The notes below the pieces were generated by a model that had not been told where the DNA came from, searched no databases, and saw only the letters and a program-made list of their open reading frames with translations. From Wurfbainia villosa (lineage: Eukaryota; Streptophyta; Magnoliopsida; Zingiberales; Zingiberaceae), in contig CM046000.1 in NCBI GenBank assembly GCA_025175895.1, positions 95,278,753 through 95,342,752 of the forward strand: a stretch of 64,000 nucleotides of DNA, read 5' to 3'. Position numbers and translations under genes: made by a program. Positions 56,900 through 64,000 of this stretch are shown here, piece by piece. The first letter of the stretch is position 1. Each line of letters begins with the position of its first letter.

Positions 56900-57140
56900 A
56901 TATCAAACCCTTGGACTTCTCAAATGCCAAGACTCAAGCTTGGACTTTCCCTTGCCAACCTATGTTGGACTTTTCATGCCAAGACCCATGCTTGGACTTT
57001 CCATGCCAAGACCCATGCTTGGACTTTCCCTTGCCAACCTATGTTGGACTTTTCATGCCAAGACCCATGCTTGGACTTTTCTCAAATGCCATGTGTCCCA
57101 CTTGGAATTCCCATGCCAAGTACCCATGACTTGGACTTTC
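56900..57140 (-). repeat. CTTGGACTTT minisatellite in F 5' LTR
   Basis: Units around CATGCCAAGACCCATGCTTG, including an exact local triplication. Same array as in S1 and in the F 3' LTR. Confidence 0.75.
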
Positions 57141-57248
57141 CCATGACAATTACATTGTCATATGTTTTTGTCGAAACATCAAAACATCACTCGAGTCAAA
57201 CTCGAGTCCTGGTCAATCGTGACCTGGGCCGATTGCACCAACATAGTA

Positions 57249-58401
57249 CAAGAAATACCACTACGTTTCCGTCACATCTCTTATATATACAAGACTCATC
57301 CGAACTTTGAATAAATCCATAAGACTGGATTACCTCATCAAAGTGGATGTTCCAAGATCTTGAAGCTTGCTTCAATCCATAAATGGATCGATTAACGTTG
57401 CACACAAGATGCTCTTTGCCCTTTGCAATGAATCCCTCTGGTTGCTCCATATAGATGTTTTCCTCAAGACTTCCATTAAGGAAAGCTGTCTTGACATCCA
57501 TCTGCCACACCTCATAATCCATATGAGCAGCAATACATAAGAGAATCCGGATAGACTTAAGCATGGCCACCGGCGAAAAGGTCTCCTCATAATCGATACC
57601 CTCTTTATGAGTATACCCTTTCGCAACAAGCCTTGCTTTGAAGGTCTAAACCTTCCTGTCTATTCCTCTCTTTCTTTTGTAGATCCACTTGCATCCAATG
57701 GTTTTTACACCATTGGGTGGTTCTACTAGCTCCCAGACCTGATTTGAATCCATAGATTCTATCTCATAATTCATTGCACTTTGCCAAGATAGCGCATCTT
57801 TATCTTGGATTGCCTCGTCATATGTCCAGGGATCAGGTTCATGTTCATCAGGGACCAAATCAGAAGATTCTCCCAAGAACATAAATCTATCAAGCTGTCT
57901 AATAACCCTCCCACTACGATGAGGTATCACCTGTGTATCCTCTATGACACACGGTGCAGTCACTTGTGGTATATCCTCTTGTACCGATGGTACTGAAGTA
58001 GTGACTTCCCCTCTCAATTCCTCCAGAACAATCTTACTCATGGGCTTGTGGTTCATCACATAGTATTCCTCTAAAAATCTAGCGTTTGTGCTAACGATCA
58101 CCCTGTGATCTCTAGGACTATAGAATAAACCACCTTTCGTTCCTCTAGGATAGCCTACGAACATGAGCACTTCTGTATGAGGTTCCAACTTACCAACATC
58201 TGCCTTCAGCACATGTGCTGGACTCTCCCAAATCCGAATATGTCTCAAACTAGGCTTTTGCCCAGTCCACAATTCTGTGGGAGTAGAAGGCACTAATTTA
58301 GATGGTACCAAGTTTAGAATATACATTGTCATATCCAAAGCATACCCCCAAAACGAATATGGCAACTCAGAATAACTCATCATCGATCTAACCATCTCCA
58401 T
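57249..58401 (-). pseudogene. Integrase C-terminal part and RT N-terminal half of element E
   Basis: Minus strand. The ORF at 58401 starts at MEMVRSMMSYSELPYSFWGY, the end of the integrase core. Integrase C-terminal motifs follow (LVPSTPTELWTGQKPSLRHI, VGYPRGTKGGLFYSP). The linker leads into RT: WQSAMNYEIESMDSNQVWEL and IGCKWIYKRK, a stop near 57645, then MDVKTAFLNGSLEENIYMEQ with the first catalytic Asp and SIYGLKQASRSWN. The sequence ends at VVVFLVL, where F is inserted; YVDD continues at 48799. The two ORFs share one frame. Confidence 0.9.
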
Positions 58402-59329
58402 AAGAGTCTTATTCCTTCGCTCCGCTACACCATTCTGCTAAGGAGTGCCAGGTGCAGACAATTGGGATTGAATCCCAACCTTTGATAAGTAATTCCTAAA
58501 CTCTATCAAGAGGTACTCACCACCACGATCAGATCGTAGTGTCTTGATACTTTTACTTGACATTTCTCCATATCAGCCTTGAATTCTTTGAACCTGTCAA
58601 AGCATTCAAACTTGCGACGCATCAAGTAAATATATCCATATCTTGAATAATCATCTATAAAAGAGATGAAATATTCTAAACCACCTCTAGCCTGGATAGA
58701 CATAGGACCACACAAATCAGAATGAACCAATTCCAACACATCTTACCTTCCAAGCAAGATTCGTAGGTTGGAAAATCTTCCACCACTAATGAACCCAAAG
58801 GTCCATCAGCTATCAACCTTTGAATTCTACTTAGGTTAATATGACCTAACCTTAGATGTCAAAGATATGTTTGGTTCATTTTCGAAGGTTCTTTTCAATT
58901 ATTATATTTAGAAGATGAGTTATTTACTTCTATTTGCATCGTGGGAGCTTTTGGTTCAAGGGTATATAAATTGCCTACCAACACACGAGAATAGATAATC
59001 TCCCTATTCTTTTTTATAACAACTCTGTCATTAAAAGAAATAGAATATCCATCCAAAAATAATTTAGAAATTGAAATCAAATTCTTTCTAAATAAAGGTA
59101 CATAAAGGCAATTTTTCAGAACCAAAGTTTTATTCCTATCAAAAGATAAATAAACATCTCCCACTGGAATAGCTGCCACCTTCGTAGCATCGCCCAAGTA
59201 AACGGTAATCTCCCCCTCAGCTAGTCGTCTGGTTTTCTGGAACCCCTACAAAGTATTGCAGACATGATCAGTGGCTCCCGTATCTACACACCAGGTGCCG
59301 GTAGATAACACCACTAAATATGTTTCAAC
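58402..59329 (-). pseudogene. Protease, GAG-pre-integrase and integrase core of element E
   Basis: Minus strand. The protease motif WCVDTGATDHVC lies at about 59240-59275, followed by a stop. Then come VLKNCLYVPLFRKNLISISK (end of protease), a GAG-pre-integrase segment HLRLGHINLSRI with downstream Cys residues (58745-58850), and integrase with HSDLCGPM (catalytic Asp), FISFIDDYSRYGYIYLMRRK, LRSDRGGEY (Asp) and QNGVAERRN (Glu). All three DDE residues can be found, but frameshifts near 58738 and 58560 and a TAG just before QNG break the protein. Confidence 0.88.
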
Positions 59330-60187
59330 GACTAGACCAAAAGATATACCTTTGTTCTGCTTCCGTTTGGGGCAGTCCTTCCAATATCCAGCCTGCTTGC
59401 AAGTGAAGCACTTGCCTTTCAGCTTCTTCACTCCTCCCTGAGATCCTCCCGCCACCTTTTCTCCACCTTGTTTCTTCTTATTCTTCTTGCCTTTCGGCTT
59501 AGAAGTCGAAACCTTCTAAGCAACCATGGCCTAAGCCTGAGCACTCTGACGAAAAACCCCCTCTGCCGCCTGGAGTTCTGTCAGAAGACCCGCTAACGAA
59601 TACAACCTCTTATTCATGTTGTAATTCAGGCGAAACTGCTCAAAACTCCTAGGTAGATATTGGAGAATGATATCGACCTAGGTTTCCCCATCGATCTCAT
59701 CTCCAAGGACTTCCACCTCATTCAAATGAGCCATCATCTTGAGAACAAGATCCCTTATGGGTGTTCCCTCGACCATGGTGGTCGTCATCAAGTTCCTCAT
59801 GGCTTCCTGCCTCGCAACCCGATTCTGGTGTCTGAAAAGTTCCTTGAGATTGAGCATCATGTCATAAGCAGTGAGCATGACTTGATGCTAATGTTGCAAT
59901 ACATTTGACATAGAAGCCAAAATGTAACACCGCGCCATCTCATCAGCCTTAATCCACTTTTTATAACTCTCTTTCTCCTTTTCCCCAGAATCATCCACAG
60001 GCTTAGGAGGACACTCTTCGAAGAGTACATACTTGTACTCCTCAGCAGTCAAGACAATATCAAGATTCCTATTCCAATCAACATAATTGGGTCCAGTAAG
60101 TTTATTCTTCTTTAGTATAATAGAAGTGGATTGAAAGTCATTTTTGAAAAACATAAGAATATCATAGATCAAAACATTAGATTTCAA
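59330..60187 (-). pseudogene. gag of element E
   Basis: Minus strand from the ATG at 60187: ILKKNKLTGPNYVDWNRNLD, a classic Copia Gag start, then YKYVLFEECPPKP, WIKADEMARCYILASMSNVL, a TAG at 59888, TAYDMMLNLKELFRHQN and TTTMVEGTPIRDLVLKMMAH. A second stop falls near 59678. A Lys-rich stretch precedes a damaged knuckle CFTCKQAGYWKDC, in which the His is Tyr and the spacing is shortened. One frame is kept throughout, so it could be restored in principle, but it is inactive now. Confidence 0.88.
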
Positions 60188-61187
60188 AAATTTATTGATT
60201 CCTCAAACAATAAAATTTTAAAATCAACCAACACCTCAAAACATCGAGAATATCGTATGTGACGATCGTGTGGACGTATACGAATTCTACATTTGTAAGA
60301 GGAGGTTTTACCCATTAATTTTATTATCCTATCAACTTAACTTTTTGACAAATAAAATTAATAGTTGATTCCTCTTCGGCCCTACAAATAAAAGAAGTGA
60401 CTCCGATGGGGAGGATACTCCTATTTGCATCTAAGTGTTCACCATTACTCGATACCAAGGCAATTATCTCAAATTATGTGCCTTCCGATGGGGAAGTACA
60501 CACGCTCCTAAATAATTTCCTATAACCATATTTGACCCTGTGATCCACAAAGAAAACTCATCCAATGGGGAGGAAGGCACTCAGAGCCGACGCACAAGTT
60601 TGTTTGCATCACATGTCAAATCGTAATGGAGGCCATGGGAATTTTAAAAAAAAATATCCCTCTCCCACTTAGTAATTTAAAATGAAGAATTTTCCTAGCA
60701 CACAACATGCATATCAAACAAGAAGCAATAAATATGAAAAAAAAAATTCCAACTATTTTGGCTTTTGTTCTCCAATATGCCTCCCATCGTGTCACAATCT
60801 CGTCCGCTCCTCCCTATGCCATGTACAAGTCATCCGGAGATCCGAGCCAAGAAAAAATCATTTTAATTTACATCCATCGATCCTATACTCCACGAAGGAG
60901 TATACATAAAATCTAGATCGAAAGTAAACTAAAATAAAAGAGTGGCTAAATAATATCGTACTTAATTATAAAAATTAAATACTAGCCTCCTCAACCCCGA
61001 GGATTCAAATAATATTACAATTACACATATCCAATCACATACACACACATATGTCCATAATAGTTGGATCTTATGCCTGCAAACAAAAAGTTAGCATACG
61101 CACATCCTACTATCATCCAACACATACAATATATGATAAGTGCATAAAAGTAACTGAATCTTAAACACACAAAATCAGAAACCGTGG
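60188..61187 (-). other. 5' leader of element E
   Basis: About 1 kb between the PBS and gag, with no supported gene. It has repeated GATGGGGA motifs (60400-60570). Long for a Copia leader but continuous with both neighbours. Confidence 0.65.
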
Positions 61188-61198
61188 CTCTGATACCA
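61188..61198 (-). promoter_or_regulatory. Primer-binding site, element E
   Basis: Minus strand TGGTATCAGAG, two bases from the LTR edge at 61201. Confidence 0.88.
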
Positions 61199-61200
61199 CT

Positions 61201-61858
61201 TGAAGGTTGAAACCAAAGCTTCGCTTCGCACCTCAGTCACTTGTGCATGGCGATCCCATCTACGTCCCCAGATTAAAAAAAATTAATCCAAGACGATGAC
61301 ATATTACCCAAGAAACCGATCCATCATCTTGCTATTCGATTAGAGTGGTCTCTTGAACAAAATTGTTGTTCAAGAAACCTAACTCTTTTCCTCGATTAGC
61401 CGCAGAATAGATAATGTATGGATCGCCGATTTTTGTGTTTATCTTCGGGGTCCAAGTAAATTAGCCACATGCAATTACATACATAATATAAAGAAACAAA
61501 AGGAAACCAAAACAAGAATTAGACCTCTTGTTTATCTCTTGGTCTTCTATTGTATGTCCTATCCTCCTCTTGGACGTTGTGTGGGCAACAATCCTCCAAG
61601 AGATGAAACTTCCTAGATCACGTTCTTCCCTTCCTTGCTTGCTCCGAACAAAGGGAAGAAATTCTCCCTTCTTCTCCTTACTTGTGCTAACCACCACAAA
61701 CCAATTGTGGTTGCCGCCGACCCTAAGGAGAGGGAGAAGGAGTTGCGCCGGCCAACCAAAGAAAAGAAGGGCAAAGCCTTGCCCTAGTTGCCGCCAGCCA
61801 AAGGATGAAGAAAAGAGGATGTGGCATAGCCCAAAACCCAACGAAGAGGATGCCCTAG
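61201..61858 (-). repeat. 5' LTR of element E, truncated
   Basis: Matches 46011-46670 closely and stops at 61858, where the Gypsy-type LTR G begins. The remainder is outside the window. Confidence 0.87.
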
Positions 61859-62153
61859 TGTAACGCCAATAAAATTCCTAGAAATTTTATAAAAAAAAAT
61901 TTTGTTGCATGATTATAATGGGATTTTATGTGGGCTCTTTCAAAAATAAAAAAGAATAGAGCCAAAACGGATGCATGGCCAAGGTTCGAACCCTGAACCA
62001 CCAAACAGGTAGCTAAATCTTAGGATGCATGTGATAACCAGAAGCCCAGCAGGGGTGTGCTGTTAGAAGGGTAAGGGAAAGGATAGATAAGGGTAGGGGA
62101 GTTGAAGAGACACCTTCACTTAGAATAAATAGGAGTAAGTGAGGAGACAAGAG

Positions 62154-63386
62154 TGTTTGGGTAATCTCTTGTCATGATAAGGTTTTGATGTGTGTGGCAA
62201 AAAGTTTAAGTTAGGGTGTTAGTGTGATTTGATATGTGCGTTGGAGTCTTGCAGGGCTTAGTAATTCGCACATGGAGTCGTGGTGAGTTTCACAACTCAT
62301 GACTCGGTCCTTGAGTCGGTGAAGTATGGCTTTACGGAAGCCGTGTGCTTGGAGCATCCGAGGGACCGTCGGACGAGGAGCTTGGAGTGAAGCCGGAGGA
62401 AGTAGACTTCGAGGCAAGAGACGCAAAGGAGCATTGCAGAGTCGTGCACCTGATGCTGCCGAGGGACGTGGCCGAGGACGAAGATAACTTCGAAGGCGAG
62501 GGACTCCGAGAGATGAGAATGAGCGAATGTAAACCGGGAAGGGGTAGTAGCTCTAAGGTGAAACTTGGCCATTTGGCTAAGTGTTGGATGGGATTTCCCG
62601 ACACCAGTCGACTGCCATGGAATGGCAGTCGACTGCTCTGAGTTGAACGTGGTTCGACTGGTATTCGACTGGTTGTGTTGAGGCCAGCGATCAGCCATAT
62701 GGGCGGTCGTGCCAAGACCATCGACGATCGTTGAAGCGCACGATCGTCGAAAGAGTTTAGCCACATAACCACTCGTAGCCGAAGGCGTCGACTACGATAG
62801 CGATCGGCCGATGAGGTCCATCGATCGGCGCAAGTGTTCCGTTGGACTACAACGGTCGGGATCTGACGTGTTCGGAGGCCGTTGGAGTGGCTGCAGTCGA
62901 CTGCCAAGGGCAGCAGTCGACTGGTGGTGGCCAACGGGAAGAAAAGCTTCCTCTCTATATAAAGAGAGGGTGTGGGCTTTTAGATGGTTAATGCTCTTAC
63001 TCCAAACGACCATCCAAGTGCCTCACAAGCTTTAAACTCTTCTTACTTGCTTTTACTTCATTTTTACTTGCTTTTACTTCATTCTTATTGTAAGAAGAGT
63101 GATCTTGATTGTGAAGGTTACCTCCACCTAGCTTGGTGCAAAGGAGAGACCATTAGTGGATTGGTTTTGGAGGAGTGATTCACCGAGGACGAATCGGGGA
63201 CTGTGGATTAGCGGCATAGCTGTGAACCACGTTATACTATTGTGTTAGCGTTTGTTTTCTTGTATTTTCATTTGCTTGTCTTTATTGTTTTCGTTGCGCT
63301 AATTAGTTTTGTAGACGAGCAAATACCGGCATCCAACGACAAAGGGCTATCCACCCCCCTCTAGCCGGCCGTTTCGATCTCCAACA
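62154..63386 (+). repeat. Solo LTR S3 (relative of the T LTRs, family III)
   Basis: TGTTTGGGTAATC to GATCTCCAACA, 1233 bp, with perfect AAGAG duplications (62149-62153, 63387-63391). It shares with T the GGTTTTGATGTGTGTGGC start, the CTTGGTGCAAAGGAGA leader motif and the TATATAAAGAGAGG promoter (62956). The U3 has palindromes of both the CAGTCGACTG and CGATCGGCCGATG types. No internal region. Confidence 0.9.
62956..62964 (+). promoter_or_regulatory. TATA box of S3
   Basis: CTCTCTATATAAAGAGAGG, embedded in a short inverted repeat. Confidence 0.6.
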
Positions 63387-63574
63387 AAGAGGACAAAGAG
63401 TCATTTTCTTCTTCCATCTCCTTCCTCCACCGAAAACACTCCTCTCCTTCTTCCATTTTCGAAATCTCAAGGAGAAAAAGGAGGCCTTGTCTTGGCACCA
63501 AGGGTATATTTCTTATAGTAAACCAAGCCAGAGGATGTTAGTAATCCCCTCACCTGCAGTACATGTTGCTTCGA

Positions 63575-64000
63575 GTGTTTGATTTCTTATGTCCTCCCTT
63601 AGAAGTTTCGTCCATGTCCAAGAACTAGGGTTAGGAAGAAATTCCAAGCCCCTCTATGGTTGCTAAGAATCCCCCATGTTAGGTAGTATGTGATGCTATT
63701 GGTTTCCATCCTTAAAACATGCTTATGCTTACTAATGATCATCCATGCCATGATATATATATATATATATATATGATGTTGACATGATGATAGTTAGACT
63801 TTGTGTCAATATGTTTGAGTGTTTGATTTCTTAAAACCTCCTTTAGAGGTTTCGGCCATGTCCAAGATATATATATATATATATATATGATGTTGACATG
63901 ATGATAGTTAGACTTTGTGTTAGTATGTTTGAGTGTTTGATTTCTTAAAACCTCCCTTAGAGGTTTCGGCCATGTCCAAGAACTAGGATTAGGAAGAAAT
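63575..64000 (+). repeat. Tandem repeat with (AT)11 blocks in LTR G
   Basis: The unit is GAGTGTTTGATTTCTTAAAA through GGCCATGTCCAAG. The first partial copy (63575-63645) lacks the AT block. Then come (AT)11 at 63753-63774 and again at 63867-63888, a period of 114 bp, each followed by GATGTTGACATGATGATAG. The last copy, like the first, continues with AACTAGG. Confidence 0.85.

Larger units (their letters stand above)
48800..57243 (-). mobile_element. Element F: gag-only SIRE-like Copia element (family I)
   Basis: 5' LTR 55810-57243, PBS 55797-55807, gag 54083-55743, 3' noncoding 52207-54082, 3' LTR 48800-49970 plus 51876-52206 (split by S2). Perfect target duplication TAGTA (48795-48799, 57244-57248). 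No pol. Same family as C. The insertion splits the YVDD codons of the RT of E. Confidence 0.93.
55810..57243 (-). repeat. 5' LTR of element F
   Basis: 1434 bp, ending GCACCAACA on the plus strand. It matches the 3' LTR except at 56507-56585, where CAGTCGACTG blocks are replaced by CCGATCG-type sequence and shortened. Minus-strand TATA (TATAAGG) at 56297-56303. Hairpins at 56056-56084 and 55970-56002. Confidence 0.9.
46011..61858 (-). mobile_element. Element E: reverse Copia element with gag-pol (Tork/Angela-like)
   Basis: 3' LTR 46011-about 47781, degraded gag-pol between 47814 and 60187 (interrupted by F), leader, PBS at 61188-61198, and the start of the 5' LTR at 61201. That LTR is cut at 61858 by G. 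All domains are present in Copia order: Gag, knuckle, protease, integrase, RT, RNase H. E is inserted in the RT of B; its second target duplication lies outside the window. It is the most complete pol in the window but carries several stops and frameshifts. Confidence 0.9.
61859..64000 (+). repeat. LTR G: Gypsy-type LTR inserted in E, runs off the window
   Basis: Starts TGTAACGCC after CCTAG (61854-61858), inside the 5' LTR of E. Sequence before and after S3 (61859-62153, 63392-64000) is continuous when S3 is removed. It has a pyrimidine-rich leader-like stretch (63400-63460) like other Tekay/Del-type LTRs. No end, PBS or coding region is in the window, so the classification is tentative. Confidence 0.6.

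Noticed and set aside
61990..62010. GGTTCGAACCC resembling a tRNA B box
   Set aside because: No A box, no cloverleaf and no second arm could be found around it. It lies inside LTR G.

Overview
This window looks like plant nuclear heterochromatin made almost wholly of LTR retrotransposons. Every primer-binding site that can be read is complementary to the 3' end of plant initiator-Met tRNA (TGGTATCAGAGC). The coding remnants are Ty1/Copia gag and pol, mostly SIRE-like with one Tork/Angela-like element, plus a trace of Ty3/Gypsy gag. No host gene, rRNA, tRNA or CRISPR array could be supported. A monocot source, possibly Zingiberales, is only a guess from the style of the repeats.

The layout is a set of elements inserted inside one another. 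Element 0 (forward, 1-2192) is split by A (forward, from 2193). A is split by B (reverse, from 4878). The 3' LTR of B (4878-5050 and 42938-43866) is split by L, a reverse Gypsy-type element with giant LTRs (5051-42932, target duplication GTCCT). The 3' LTR of L is split by T, a tandem array with four LTRs and three gag genes (8407-34690, duplication GAGGC). The fourth LTR of T is split by C (22314-33837, duplication TCGAA), and C is split by D (25822-31096). That is seven levels of nesting. The 5' LTR of L also carries solo LTR S1 (40277-41870). To the right, the reverse transcriptase of B is cut at 46010 by E (reverse, 46011-61858). E is cut exactly at its YVDD active site by F (reverse, 48800-57243, duplication TAGTA), and the 3' LTR of F holds solo LTR S2 (49971-51870, duplication CCCTT). 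The 5' LTR of E is cut by a Gypsy-type LTR, G (61859 to the window end), which holds solo LTR S3 (62154-63386, duplication AAGAG).

The Copia material falls into families by LTR and gag: family I (0, C, F, S1), family II (A, B, D), family III (T, S3) and the E/S2 family. C, D, F and all three T units encode only Gag. Each ends near a YLVNP/WVPKS motif that lies just before protease in complete SIRE elements, and then goes straight to 3' noncoding DNA and an LTR. They would need enzymes from another element; B, with family II-type LTRs and SIRE-like RT/RNase H, is the best candidate in the window. Only T unit 2 keeps a full-length uninterrupted gag ORF (544 codons), and its zinc knuckle has lost two cysteines.

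The most interesting structure found is a pair of hairpins in the transcribed part of the family I and II LTRs. The downstream one has two helices that change in a compensatory way between families and flank an invariant AGTA/GAA internal loop, which is the consensus of the loop-E (sarcin-ricin, bulged-G) RNA motif.
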